DNA from: Hyphomicrobium sp. | GTDB taxonomy: Bacteria > Pseudomonadota > Alphaproteobacteria > Rhizobiales > Hyphomicrobiaceae | Assembly (NCBI GenBank): GCA_022843145.1 | Contig: JALHOF010000001.1 | Coordinates: 248,001 to 312,000 of the forward strand | DNA: 64,000 nucleotides | Reading direction: 5' to 3' | In this document: piece after piece, positions 26,749-35,822 of the stretch | Layout: the number at the start of each line of letters is the position of its first letter | Numbering within the stretch: the first letter of the stretch is position 1 | Notes under the pieces: model-generated | Seen by the model: only the letters and a program-made list of their open reading frames with translations | Databases searched by the model: none | Told to the model about the DNA's origin: nothing | Position numbers and translations under genes: made by a program

Positions 26749-27489
26749 ATGGAATCGCCGTACTCGAGGCTCCGGGCCGGCCCCCCGAGGAAGCGCGCCC
26801 TAGCGCAAATGGGGGCATGGCTGGCGATCGTCAACCTTGCATTGGGACTAGCGATGACGCCTGCACGTGCCGCCGGACCCGATCAGCGCCCGCTCGAACT
26901 CGTTGCTTTCGGTGACAGCTTGAGCGCGGGCTACATGCTCGCGCCCGCCGAGGCCTTCCCGGCGCAACTGGAAAAAGCGCTGCGGACGCGCGGTCATGCC
27001 GTCAGGGTTGCGAACGCCGGCGTATCCGGCGATACGACGAGCGGCGGCGTGGCGCGGATCGATTGGGCGGTGCCCGACACAACCGACGGCGTCATCCTCG
27101 AACTCGGTGCAAATGACGCGCTGCGCGGAATCGATCCGGCCACGGCACGCGCAAATCTGGAACGCATTCTCACTGAACTCGGCCGCCGCGGCATTCCCGT
27201 ATTGATCGCGGGCATGCAAGCACCGCGCAACTGGGGCGACGATTATGCGCGGACCTTCGACGCCATGTATCTCGAGCTGGCCGGAAAGCATGGCGCGCTC
27301 CTCTATCCGTTCTTTCTCGACGGCGTCGTGCTCGATCCGGCGCTCAATCTCGGCGATGGCATGCACCCCAACGCCAAAGGTGTCGCGCGCATTGTCGAAC
27401 GCATTTTGCCCTCCGTCGAACAACTGATCAAACGCGCGCAGGTCCGCGCCGAGGCGCGTGCCAAGCCGCAGAGCGCTGGCCGCGGCTGA
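26749..27489 (+). CDS. arylesterase / lysophospholipase, TesA-like SGNH hydrolase
   Basis: A 246-residue periplasmic SGNH hydrolase. A signal peptide (about 1-41, hydrophobic GAWLAIVNLALGLAMTPARA) precedes block I GDSLSAGY (nucleophile Ser), block II Gly (NAGVSGDTTSGG), block III GANDALRG (Asn) and block V DGMHPNAKG (Asp and His). These enzymes hydrolyse acyl-thioesters, lysophospholipids and aryl esters. The gene diverges from ybbA-ybbP, the same layout as in E. coli, suggesting a shared role in handling lipids in the envelope. thpR follows 53 bp downstream. Confidence 0.92.
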   Translation: MESPYSRLRAGPPRKRALAQMGAWLAIVNLALGLAMTPARAAGPDQRPLELVAFGDSLSAGYMLAPAEAFPAQLEKALRTRGHAVRVANAGVSGDTTSGGVARIDWAVPDTTDGVILELGANDALRGIDPATARANLERILTELGRRGIPVLIAGMQAPRNWGDDYARTFDAMYLELAGKHGALLYPFFLDGVVLDPALNLGDGMHPNAKGVARIVERILPSVEQLIKRAQVRAEARAKPQSAGRG

Positions 27490-27542
27490 TCGAAATTTCT
27501 GGTACGCAGAGACTGGCACGCAGAGAGGAGCACTCCGAAGCC

Positions 27543-28130
27543 ATGCCGCGCCTGTTCGTTGGTCTAGAAATCCCCGAGGACATTCGCCAGCGCCTTGCGC
27601 GGCTGACCGCACCGCTGCCTGGCGCGAAGTGGGTCGACAACCGCAATTACCATGTGACGTTGCGGTTCGCCGGTGACATCGACAATCTGACCGCGCGCGA
27701 GTTCGTCGATCAGCTCGCCCGTATCGATATCCGCTGCTTCTCCATGCGACTGAAAGGTCTGGGCAGCTTCGGCGGCGCCGATCCTCGCGCCATCTGGGCC
27801 GGCGTCGAGGCCGGCACCGAACTCGACGAATTGGCGCGTGCGACCGAGCGAGCCGCGCGGCTCGCTGGACTGAAACCGGAAAATCGGGCCTTCGTGCCGC
27901 ACGTGACGCTGGCGCGGCTCAAGCACTCCCGCGACGACGCGGTCGCTCGCCTGCTCGGCCGGCATGCAACCTTCCGCAGCGCCGACATCTTCGTCGGGCG
28001 CTTCGTCCTGTATTCGTCGAAGCCGGGTGTCGGCGGCGGACCGTATGTCATCGAGGACACGTTCCCGCTCGCCGGCGGACACTATGGCGACGCCTATCCG
28101 GATGGAACGGATCAGGATTCGCGTTGGTAG
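27543..28130 (+). CDS. thpR: RNA 2',3'-cyclic phosphodiesterase
   Basis: A 195-residue 2H phosphoesterase (formerly LigT) acting on RNA cyclic phosphate ends. Both HxTx motifs are present: NYHVTLRF (about 35-42) and FVPHVTLARL (about 119-128), with the N-terminus RLFVGLEIPEDIRQRL typical of the family. It lies 53 bp after tesA on the same strand and is convergent with the first DUF2865 gene (12-bp gap). The last 15 residues (YGDAYPDGTDQDSRW) are an uncharged-to-acidic tail not needed for the fold. Confidence 0.93.
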   Translation: MPRLFVGLEIPEDIRQRLARLTAPLPGAKWVDNRNYHVTLRFAGDIDNLTAREFVDQLARIDIRCFSMRLKGLGSFGGADPRAIWAGVEAGTELDELARATERAARLAGLKPENRAFVPHVTLARLKHSRDDAVARLLGRHATFRSADIFVGRFVLYSSKPGVGGGPYVIEDTFPLAGGHYGDAYPDGTDQDSRW

Positions 28131-28142
28131 CGAGGCTGCTCG

Positions 28143-29210
28143 TCAGCGCTTCGGCGCATCGCCCGGCCACGTATATTTCGCACTCGACGGAGAGAACCAC
28201 GTGGTCCCGCCACTCTGCGACGGCGTCGCCCGGGCGACCGCATGTTGCCGGCGGGCTGCCATGCCGCGATCGGCACCGCGAGGCGCAGCGCCCTGGCGGT
28301 TGCGGTCTGCGCGGGCTGACAGCTTGCGCTGATCGGCGTCAGAGACGACGGTCGCGTCCGCATCTGCCGCCGGTGCGGTTTGGGGATCGTGCGAGGCCTG
28401 GCCTGTCTCCGCACGATCCGGCGGCGCTGCGCTGTCGGAAGTCGGCGCGAGCTTCGAAGCCACCGTTGCGGACGCGACGCCTGCAATCCGATCTCCGGCC
28501 TTGCCCGGCTTCGGCTTTGCAGCGCCATTAGGCTTGTCGGCGGCGGCAATTCGCGCAACCTCAGCCGCTTCCGCAGCCAGACGCTTGCTCTCCGCCTCGG
28601 CCGCAGCACGGGCCGCGTCAGCGGCGTACTGCTGATGTCGCTGCTGCTCGGCAGCCGACCACGGCATGGGACGACAGGTGCAACCGTCGGTCAGGGACTT
28701 GCGATACTTGAATGCCGCCGGCATCCGCACGTAACTGCGCCCCGCGAGGTCGATCATGGTCGAAACATTGTCGCTGCCCGACGGCAGATAGAAGAGCCGC
28801 GCCTCCTCGCCGCAACTGGCACGGCATTGTGCGGCATCCCGCATGAACCGCTGTCGCGAGACCGCATTCCCGATCGGGAAATAATAACCATCGCAGGTGC
28901 GGACGCAGAGCGTGCGATACTTGCCGCCACTCGACTGCGGCTGCTCGCCATCCTCGCTCGCTTCGCTCCGCGTATCCTCGGTAGCGGCGGGCGAATAGCG
29001 GCGAATCTCGCGGCTCCACGGCAGATCGGGCCGGGAAGAACCGGAATAGGCCGGTGCGCCTGGCCTGCTCATGGCCCGGTCCGGCGGTGCGGAGGATTGG
29101 CCAAAGCCGAACAGACTTTGCAGGAACGATTGGGCGGATGCCGGGACCGGCAAGCCGATGACAGCAGCAATCAATGCGGCACGCAGCGCGGCTGACGACA
29201 GAAAACGCAT
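28143..29210 (-). CDS. DUF2865 secreted protein (copy 1)
   Basis: A 355-residue exported protein: signal peptide (MRFLSSAALRAALIAAVIGL, cleavage after ASA), then the DUF2865 domain (about 95-190) with its Cys pattern: TLCVRTCDGYYFPIG, AAQCRASC, FYLPSGS, MIDLAGRSYVRMPAAFKYR and GCTCRPMPWS. The C-terminal half is Ala/Lys/Glu-rich and low-complexity with a probable coiled coil (AADAARAAAEAESKRLAAEA). Function unknown; conserved Cys in an exported domain suggest disulfides. A paralogue follows upstream on the same strand. ATG 29210 is chosen because it starts the signal peptide. Confidence 0.85.
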   Translation of the reverse strand: MRFLSSAALRAALIAAVIGLPVPASAQSFLQSLFGFGQSSAPPDRAMSRPGAPAYSGSSRPDLPWSREIRRYSPAATEDTRSEASEDGEQPQSSGGKYRTLCVRTCDGYYFPIGNAVSRQRFMRDAAQCRASCGEEARLFYLPSGSDNVSTMIDLAGRSYVRMPAAFKYRKSLTDGCTCRPMPWSAAEQQRHQQYAADAARAAAEAESKRLAAEAAEVARIAAADKPNGAAKPKPGKAGDRIAGVASATVASKLAPTSDSAAPPDRAETGQASHDPQTAPAADADATVVSDADQRKLSARADRNRQGAAPRGADRGMAARRQHAVARATPSQSGGTTWFSPSSAKYTWPGDAPKR

Positions 29211-29458
29211 GTTACTGAACCCGTGCCGCCGAACCGGCCAACTCGTTACAAATAGGTCAACGGCCACCGCTGAGCGGCACCCAAGACGTCACAATGACCG
29301 ACGTCTGCAAATAATTCTTGAACGGCGGACGATGTCCTCGCCGATGAAGCGCGATCACGTAGGTCGCCAGGGTAAGTCGACACTTGGGCGTCAAGAACTC
29401 GGTGGGATGTCGCCAGCGATCGTGACCGTCACACACGGACACTCGATGATAAGCAAAT

Positions 29459-30643
29459 TCAAAGCGGCTCGTATGCGCTGATCCGCCAGTCGTTGCCGTC
29501 GTAGCGCCGGGTCGATGCCGCAGACTTCACGACGCTGTCGAGCGGCAGAACGACGGAAGACAATTTGTTTGGCTTGCCAGTCGCTGTGGTTTCGCTGGGG
29601 CCAAACAGAACGAGCAACGCCGCGTCTTCGGCCTTCGCCCGCGCCGCTTTAGCCTTGGCCAAGGCCGCCGCTTTGGATTTGCGTTGACCGGATGCCTTGC
29701 GCGAGGATTTCAGGCGCGATGGCGCGACAGTCTCGGGTTCGACCTGCTCGGCTGCCGCCACCTGGTCACCAGCAGGTCCAACGGGCAATTGCCCCCCCGC
29801 CGATCCCGTAACGATGGCGGACTGCGGCGCGCGAGCCGCCACTGCAACAGGTAACGAGCGGAATGCGGCCGACCTGATTACAGCCAAACGGCCTTGCACG
29901 ACCTGACGACCGTTCCGCAGCCGGGATTGGATTTCGAACAACCGGTGCCGGGCCTGCGCGATGCTCTGCCATGCGTGCGGGCGGCATGTGCACGCGTCAT
30001 CATAAGACGTGCGAAACTTGAAGGCCGTCGCAAGCGAGGCATACGGCTTACCCTCAAGATCGACGAGGCCTTCGATGTCACTCGAGGGGTTCTTCTGGAC
30101 GTAGAGCTTGGCCGGACTTCCGCAACTCTTGCGGCAGCGTAGCGCGTCGAGCGCCAGACGATCCTGCGAGGTGGCGAAACTGATGGGCGTGATTGCACCA
30201 TCGCACATCCGGACGCAAACCGTGCGGTAGGTCTTGAGCTTGGCGGAATACCAGTCGGCGTAGGAGCCGGTCGGCGTCAAATCGTCGTCGTCCGTCACGA
30301 TGGCCGCCGGCTCGCGTGACGCGCGCTCCAACGCGGCGACGGCGTCGGCATGACGCGTCGGATCCTCGTCCACGGTCCCGGCGTTGATGACACGGATGAC
30401 GGGTCCGGATCGAGCTTTGCGTTCGACGTCACGACCTTCGGGAGTGCGGTGGGCCTGCGCAATCTCGGCCGGCTCGGCCTCTTCGAAAAGCGAGTTGCCG
30501 GGTATCACGTCCAAAACGACAGCGGCGGCGAGGACAGCAAAGATCGCGACGACCGATATGGCGCTGACCTGCACAAGGCGCTCGACAAACAAGCCGAGAC
30601 CCCTCTCACCATCCGGTCGACCAACGCTACCCCAACCGAACAT
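29459..30643 (-). CDS. DUF2865 membrane-anchored protein (copy 2)
   Basis: A 394-residue paralogue of the neighbouring gene. It has an N-terminal membrane anchor (about 25-48: VSAISVVAIFAVLAAAVVL) rather than a cleavable signal, an acidic linker, then the DUF2865 Cys pattern: TVCVRMCDGAITPISFAT, ALRCRKSC, LYVQKNPSS, LVDLEGKPYASLATAFKF and ACTCRPHAWQS. The C-terminal third is Lys/Ala-rich (KASGQRKSKAAALAKAKAAR). The two copies are 248 bp apart in the same direction. A tandem duplication with changed anchoring is likely; the function is unknown. Confidence 0.82.
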   Translation of the reverse strand: MFGWGSVGRPDGERGLGLFVERLVQVSAISVVAIFAVLAAAVVLDVIPGNSLFEEAEPAEIAQAHRTPEGRDVERKARSGPVIRVINAGTVDEDPTRHADAVAALERASREPAAIVTDDDDLTPTGSYADWYSAKLKTYRTVCVRMCDGAITPISFATSQDRLALDALRCRKSCGSPAKLYVQKNPSSDIEGLVDLEGKPYASLATAFKFRTSYDDACTCRPHAWQSIAQARHRLFEIQSRLRNGRQVVQGRLAVIRSAAFRSLPVAVAARAPQSAIVTGSAGGQLPVGPAGDQVAAAEQVEPETVAPSRLKSSRKASGQRKSKAAALAKAKAARAKAEDAALLVLFGPSETTATGKPNKLSSVVLPLDSVVKSAASTRRYDGNDWRISAYEPL

Positions 30644-30884
30644 CGCAAATCACTTTCAACGCCATACTGATAATGCCGTGAACGGACATTAACACTTCGT
30701 CAGCCGCTCGCACAATTCACGATTTTTGCAGTTCTCTTGCGCGCGAAACGCGTGAACACGGCGCTCGCGTGATAACCGATCCGTGCGCGGACTGCAGGAA
30801 CTTCCGCGCCCATCGTTAACGCGAGGTTTGAACCGCCGGTGTGGCTGAACTCGCCTCCGCGCAGTTAGGCAACGCCCAATCGTA

Positions 30885-32885
30885 TCAGGAGTTCCGCGCT
30901 CTTTGGACCATCGCTGCCAGAACCGCAAGCGTCAGCGCGAGCCCCACCGTCGCAGGGCCAGCCGGGAGCCCAGTCACACGCGAAAATCCGGCGAATAACG
31001 AAGGGAACATCAGCATGACGCCGGCGATCAGGAAAACGCCGGTCTCAAGTCCGTTGGAGCGCTTGAACAGCCAGCCCTGCAGTGCGACGCCCAGGATCGC
31101 GATGCCGGCAGCCGACTGGGCCGCCAGGAGCGCGACGTCGATCCAGGATCCGCCCTTCGGCAAGTGCAACAGCAGCCCGACACCGCTCGGCTCGAGCACG
31201 AACGCGAACGGCACCAGAAACGCAGGCATCGTATACTTCCACGACTGCAGCGTGGTTTTATAGGGATCACCCCCGGTGATCGCGGCGGCGGCAAACGGCG
31301 ACAGCGCGGTCGGCGGCGAGACCTCGGATAACACCGCATAGTAGAAGATGAACATATGTGCCGCAAAATCAGGCACACCGAGTTTGATCAGGGCCGGCGC
31401 GGCGATCACCGCGCACATGATGTAGGACGCGGTCACCGGCACCGCCAATCCGACCACCCAGACGATCGCCGCCGTGTAGATCGCCGTCAGCAGCAAGCTT
31501 CCGGCGGCATACCCGATGATGATATCGGCGAAACGCTGAGCGAGCCCGGTCAACGTAGTCACGCCGACGATGATGCCGGCCGTCGCGCAGGTCGTGGCGA
31601 CATTGAGTACGCCTGTCGTGCCTTCGGCCAGCGCCTTGACCAGCTTCGGCGGCACGAGCGCCGTGTCCGACCGGATAAAGCTCACGACGATGGCGAGGAT
31701 CGTCGCCCAGAACACCGAGAGCACCGGCGAAAATCCCGCCAGCATGAACACGATGATCGAAATCAGCGATCCAAAGTGGAACCAGTAGCCGCGCGCCAGC
31801 TCCCATACCGTGCCGCGCGTCGGCAGCCGGTCAGCGCCGCCGCCGTGCTTCGCCGCATCCAATTCGACCATCACGAAGATCGACAGGTAGTAGAGCAGCG
31901 TCGGGATCACGGCCATCAGGATCACGTCGAAATACGAGATCTTGAGAAACTCCGCGATCAGGAAGGCCGCGGCGCCCAGGACCGGCGGTGAAATGATCGC
32001 ACCAAGACCCGCTGCGGCGAGCAAGCCTCCCGCCGCGTTCTTCTCGTAACCAGCCTTCGACAACAGCGGATAGGCGACGGTGCCGATCGTCACCGTCGTC
32101 GCGACACCGGACCCCGACGGCCCTCCCATCAGGAACGACGACAGCACGACGGCGCGCCCGGCGGAGTTCCGCCTGCCGCCCATCGCGGCGAAGGAGAAAT
32201 CGATGAAGAATTTTCCGGCGCCGGAGTGCATGAGAACGGCGCCGAAGATCGTGAACAGAATGATGAGGCTCGACGAAACATCGACCGTGGTGCCGAAGAT
32301 GCCTTCAAGCGTCATGTAGAGATGAGCGACGAGATCGTCCGGCCGATATCCGCGATGCGTCCATGGCGCCGGGAGATGCTGCCCGAACAGCGCGTAGAGC
32401 AGGAACGCCGATGCCACCACCGGCATGATGAGGCCGGTCGTGCGGCGCGTCGCTTCGAGCAGCAGCGCGACGAGAACAAGGCCGACCCAGTAGTCGGCTT
32501 GATTGGGTGTTACGGCGCGTTCGCCGAGATCCTCGCCCTGCGACACGATGTAGACCGTAACGCCGACGGCCGCGAAGGCGAGCAGCCAATCCCACCAACG
32601 CACCTGGTCCCGAAAGCGGCGCGCCATCGGGAACATCAGGAACGCGAGGAACAGAATCGCGCCGACGTGGACAGGGCGCAGGATCTGCGCCGAAACGATT
32701 TCGTAAGCCGCGTAGAGATGGAACAAGGTCACAACGACGGCCGTCGCGGTGATGAAGGTCGCGAGGAGGCCGCGCACGCGGTTGGTTGCGCCCTCCTCGG
32801 CTTCGATCAGCTTTTCGACCTCGGCGCCCACTTTCGCGTCGAGACCCGCCGCACCAGCGCGGGCTTTGTCGTCGCTCGCGTCCAT
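30885..32885 (-). CDS. TAXI-type TRAP transporter fused permease (4TM/12TM)
   Basis: A 666-residue inner-membrane protein combining the small (DctQ-like) and large (DctM-like) subunits of a TRAP transporter, as is usual in the TAXI class. Seen features: the N-terminal cytoplasmic acidic segment, about 18 hydrophobic helices, FLMGGPSGSGVATTVTIGTVAYPL and AGLGAIISPPVLGAAAFLIAEFL in the large-subunit half, and SEVSPPTALSPFAAAAITG near the end. ATG 32885 has AGGGA 9 bases upstream; a TTG two codons earlier is less likely. It follows the matching binding-protein gene by 135 bp. Substrate probably an organic acid, not determinable. Confidence 0.92.
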   Translation of the reverse strand: MDASDDKARAGAAGLDAKVGAEVEKLIEAEEGATNRVRGLLATFITATAVVVTLFHLYAAYEIVSAQILRPVHVGAILFLAFLMFPMARRFRDQVRWWDWLLAFAAVGVTVYIVSQGEDLGERAVTPNQADYWVGLVLVALLLEATRRTTGLIMPVVASAFLLYALFGQHLPAPWTHRGYRPDDLVAHLYMTLEGIFGTTVDVSSSLIILFTIFGAVLMHSGAGKFFIDFSFAAMGGRRNSAGRAVVLSSFLMGGPSGSGVATTVTIGTVAYPLLSKAGYEKNAAGGLLAAAGLGAIISPPVLGAAAFLIAEFLKISYFDVILMAVIPTLLYYLSIFVMVELDAAKHGGGADRLPTRGTVWELARGYWFHFGSLISIIVFMLAGFSPVLSVFWATILAIVVSFIRSDTALVPPKLVKALAEGTTGVLNVATTCATAGIIVGVTTLTGLAQRFADIIIGYAAGSLLLTAIYTAAIVWVVGLAVPVTASYIMCAVIAAPALIKLGVPDFAAHMFIFYYAVLSEVSPPTALSPFAAAAITGGDPYKTTLQSWKYTMPAFLVPFAFVLEPSGVGLLLHLPKGGSWIDVALLAAQSAAGIAILGVALQGWLFKRSNGLETGVFLIAGVMLMFPSLFAGFSRVTGLPAGPATVGLALTLAVLAAMVQRARNS

Positions 32886-33020
32886 GGGCAACTATCCCTG
32901 CGCTGTCGAAGACGCCATGGCGGGCACCGCCGAATTTCGGCTGTCCCCGCCACGCCGCCGCTCTCTATGACGGTGTCTCTTGTGAAGGCGCAGCCGCGTC
33001 ATCAGGCGTGGCTCGCAGAG

Positions 33021-33983
33021 CTATTCGACCTTGATGCCCTTCTCGGCGAGATACTTGAGCGTACCCTTGTGGAACGGAATGCCGGACCGCTTCACAGACT
33101 GCAGCTCAGCCTTGATGTTCTTGCCCTCGGCGTGGACTTGACCGAGATCGGCGTTCTTCTCGAACACCAGCTTCGCGAGCTTGTAGGCAAGGTCTTCCGG
33201 CATGTTGTCGTTGACCGCGAGGATGTTCCACACCGTCAAATTCTTGGCATCGGCGGTCATGCCCTTGTAGGTCGCCTGCGGAATGGTCGCCGCGGCGTAA
33301 AGCGGGCCATACTTGGCGTTCATCTTGTCGCCGTACTTGTCGACGTCGATGAACTTGATCATCGTATTCGGTGTCGCGGCGAGATCGGTGATTGCGGCGG
33401 TCGGCAAGCCGCCGACCCAGAAGAACGCGTCGATCTTGCGATCCTTCATCGCATTCACGCTTTCGGCCGCGCCGAGCTTTTCCTTGACGATGTCCTTCTC
33501 GGCGTCGAGACCCGCGGCCTCGAGCACGCGCACCGCGAACACCTCGGTCGCGCTGCCAGCGGAACCGACAGAAACGCGCTTGCCTTTCAGGTCCTCGATC
33601 TTGCCGATGCCGGTCCCATCGACGGTGACAGCGTGTAGATTGTTGGGATAGAGCACGGCCAACGCCTTCACCGGAAGCGGTCCGGCGAACTTGCCTTGAC
33701 CCTTGATCGCGTCCCACGCGGCGTCGACCTGGGTAAAGCCGATATCGGCCTTGCCGGCGGCGACGAGCTTGAGATTGTCGACGGATGCGCCCGTCACCTG
33801 AGCCGTGGCCTGCGTATTCGGAATTTCCTTACCGATCAGACTCGCAAGTCCGCCGCCGAGCGGATAGTAGACGCCGCCGGTTCCACCTGTGCCGATCACC
33901 AGCTGTTTGGCGTCCTGAGCCAAGGCGGCCGTCGCGAAGGCAGCGCAGGCCGTAGCCGCGGCGATTGTCCGAACAAGATTCAA
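33021..33983 (-). CDS. TAXI family TRAP transporter solute-binding subunit
   Basis: A 320-residue periplasmic binding protein: signal peptide (NLVRTIAAATACAAFATAAL, cleavage after ALA), then the TAXI hallmarks LVIGTGGTGGVYYPLGGGLAS, the TAQVTGASVDNLKLV segment, and KGKRVSVGSAGSATEVFA. The start is TTG at 33981-33983, with GGGAGG 5 bases before it; the ATG-initiated 479-residue frame overruns the divergent region and has no signal peptide. Together with the fused permease downstream it forms a complete sodium-driven uptake system. TAXI proteins often bind glutamate/2-oxoglutarate-like acids, but the specificity here is unknown. Confidence 0.93.
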   Translation of the reverse strand: MNLVRTIAAATACAAFATAALAQDAKQLVIGTGGTGGVYYPLGGGLASLIGKEIPNTQATAQVTGASVDNLKLVAAGKADIGFTQVDAAWDAIKGQGKFAGPLPVKALAVLYPNNLHAVTVDGTGIGKIEDLKGKRVSVGSAGSATEVFAVRVLEAAGLDAEKDIVKEKLGAAESVNAMKDRKIDAFFWVGGLPTAAITDLAATPNTMIKFIDVDKYGDKMNAKYGPLYAAATIPQATYKGMTADAKNLTVWNILAVNDNMPEDLAYKLAKLVFEKNADLGQVHAEGKNIKAELQSVKRSGIPFHKGTLKYLAEKGIKVE

Positions 33984-34126
33984 GCGAACCTCCCAAGTCA
34001 GTTTGTGAACTTTCGCGCCTTCGTGGCGCGCTCGTCGGAGTATTAAAGCAAAGGCGCGCCGGAATCCCAAGGGTTTCTGGGATCCGTGATCCTGCGGCCA
34101 GTCGGTTTCATTCGCGACCGCCGGGC

Positions 34127-35101
34127 CTAAATCTCGATCACGACTTTCCCCGTTGCCTCGCGCCGGTCGAGCACACGGATCGCCTCGGCGATGTCGGCCA
34201 GCGGATATGTGGCGTGGATATGCGGCGCGAGCTTCCCGGCGGCCACCCAATCCAGCACCTGCGCCATGTTCGCGCGATGACCGTTCGGGTCGCGCTTGAC
34301 GCTCTCGCCCCAGAACACGCCGACCGCCTCGCATCCCTTGAGCAGAAGGAGATTGAGCGGAATGCGCGGAATATCTCCGGCCGCGAAACCGACGACGAGA
34401 AATCGCCCGCCCCAGGCCATCGCGCGCAACGCCGGCTCGCTGTATGGCCCGCCGACGCAATCGTAGACCACATCCACCCCGCGCCCGCCTGTTTCCGCGC
34501 GCAAGGCGTCCTTGAGGTCGGCTGTGCCGTAGTCGATGACGGCATCCGCGCCGTGGTGACGGCAGACAGCGAGCTTGTCGGCCGAGGATGCAGCCGCGAT
34601 GACACGCGCGCCCATCAGCTTGCCGAGTTCGACGGCCGCCAGGCCCGCCCCGCCCGACGCGCCGAGCACGGCCAGTGTCTCTCCGGCGCGCAGTCTGCCG
34701 CGCGAGGCGAGGCCGTGGATCGCCGTGCCGTAGGTGATGCTGACGCCAGCGGCCAGAACGTCCGAGACGCCTTGGGGGATCGGGACCAGATCCGCCGCGC
34801 GCACGACCACCCGCTCCCGCGCCCCGCCCCAGCCGAGGTAGGCCTGCACCCGTTCGCCGATGCGCAAACCTTCGACACCCGCACCGAGATGCTCAACGAC
34901 ACCCGCGATCTCCCCCGCCGGCGAGAACGGCAGCGGCGGCTTATGCTGGTACTTTCCGCGCGTCACGAGCGTGTCGAAAAAGTTGAGCGCCGCCGCGTGC
35001 ACCCGGACGATCGCCTCGCCCGGCCCCGCCACCGGATCGGCGATATCCTCAACGACGATCCCATCCGGACCATCGAGGGTCTTGCACAGCGCCGCCTTCA
35101 T
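34127..35101 (-). CDS. NAD(P)H:quinone oxidoreductase-type medium-chain dehydrogenase
   Basis: A 324-residue zinc-independent MDR protein. N-terminal GroES-like domain (MKAALCKTLDGPDGIVVEDI; AALNFFDTLVTRGKYQ; PFSPAGEIAGVVEHLGAGV) and a Rossmann NADPH domain with VLGASGGAGLAAVELGK and VYDCVGG, ending AIRVLDRREATGKVVIEI. The zinc-ligand Cys/His of alcohol dehydrogenases are absent, as expected for quinone oxidoreductases (Qor, crotonyl-CoA-like). ATG 35101 is well supported by AGGAGGTGTCAC. Divergent from the SpoU methyltransferase. Confidence 0.93.
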   Translation of the reverse strand: MKAALCKTLDGPDGIVVEDIADPVAGPGEAIVRVHAAALNFFDTLVTRGKYQHKPPLPFSPAGEIAGVVEHLGAGVEGLRIGERVQAYLGWGGARERVVVRAADLVPIPQGVSDVLAAGVSITYGTAIHGLASRGRLRAGETLAVLGASGGAGLAAVELGKLMGARVIAAASSADKLAVCRHHGADAVIDYGTADLKDALRAETGGRGVDVVYDCVGGPYSEPALRAMAWGGRFLVVGFAAGDIPRIPLNLLLLKGCEAVGVFWGESVKRDPNGHRANMAQVLDWVAAGKLAPHIHATYPLADIAEAIRVLDRREATGKVVIEI

Positions 35102-35214
35102 GTGACACCTCCTGAACGCTGCGGCCTCGTCTGCACGCACCGCGCCCGTCATCTAGCGGCGTTGCCGACAGAAGCCAACCCATTCGACCGAGCTTGCGAA
35201 CCCCCGGCCCCCTC

Positions 35215-35787
35215 ATGACGCGACCCGCCTCCACCGAATGGCCACCTCTGCCGCGCGGCTACTTCGCGATCGGCGCCGAGCGCATGTCGAAGGCGCTGAA
35301 CCTCGGCAACCTGATGCGCTCGGCGCACGGCTTCGGCGCGAGCTTCACGTTCACCGTCGGCGCCAGCTATCAGGCGATGGAGGCGCGCGCCGACACGTCG
35401 AAGGGACAATGGCATTTGCCGCACTACAATTGGGGCAAGACGCCGGACTTGATCTTGCCGCACGGGTGCAAGCTCGTCGGTGTGGAACTGATCGACGACG
35501 CAATCGACCTGCCGAGCTTCCGCCATCCGCTGCGTGCGGCTTATGTGCTTGGGCCGGAACAAGGCTCGTTGTCGGAGCCGCTGCTGGCGCGCTGCGATTA
35601 TGTGGTCAAGATCCCGACGCGCTTCTGCATCAACGTTGCCATGGCCGGAGCAATCGTGATGTATGACCGCGTGCGCAGCCTCGCCCGATTCCCGGAGCGG
35701 CCGATCGGCGAGGGTGGACCATTGCAGGGCCTTGAACCGCATGTCCGCGGTGGGCGCATCGTGCGCAACCCGGAGCCGCAGGATTGA
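35215..35787 (+). CDS. SpoU (TrmH) family RNA 2'-O-methyltransferase
   Basis: A 190-residue SPOUT methyltransferase with a trefoil knot. Motif 1 is NLGNLMRSAHGFGA, motif 2 YVLGPEQGSLSE, and motif 3 IPTRFCINVAMAGAIVMYDR, which binds S-adenosylmethionine. Close relatives annotate as RNA methyltransferases with an unassigned target (tRNA or rRNA); TrmL and TrmH are alternatives. ATG 35215 is used; a TTG 7 codons upstream is less likely as it overlaps the promoter space. The stop lies 35 bp before the IalB-like gene. Confidence 0.9.
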   Translation: MTRPASTEWPPLPRGYFAIGAERMSKALNLGNLMRSAHGFGASFTFTVGASYQAMEARADTSKGQWHLPHYNWGKTPDLILPHGCKLVGVELIDDAIDLPSFRHPLRAAYVLGPEQGSLSEPLLARCDYVVKIPTRFCINVAMAGAIVMYDRVRSLARFPERPIGEGGPLQGLEPHVRGGRIVRNPEPQD

Positions 35788-35822
35788 TCGAAGCAGAGAC
35801 GACCGTTGAGACGGAGCGACTG

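Noticed and set aside
28191-28215. Third parS-like palindrome around CCACGTGG
   Set aside because: The flanks (AACCACGTGGTCC) depart from the TGTTCCACGTGGAACA consensus at key positions, and it lies in a coding sequence far from parAB.
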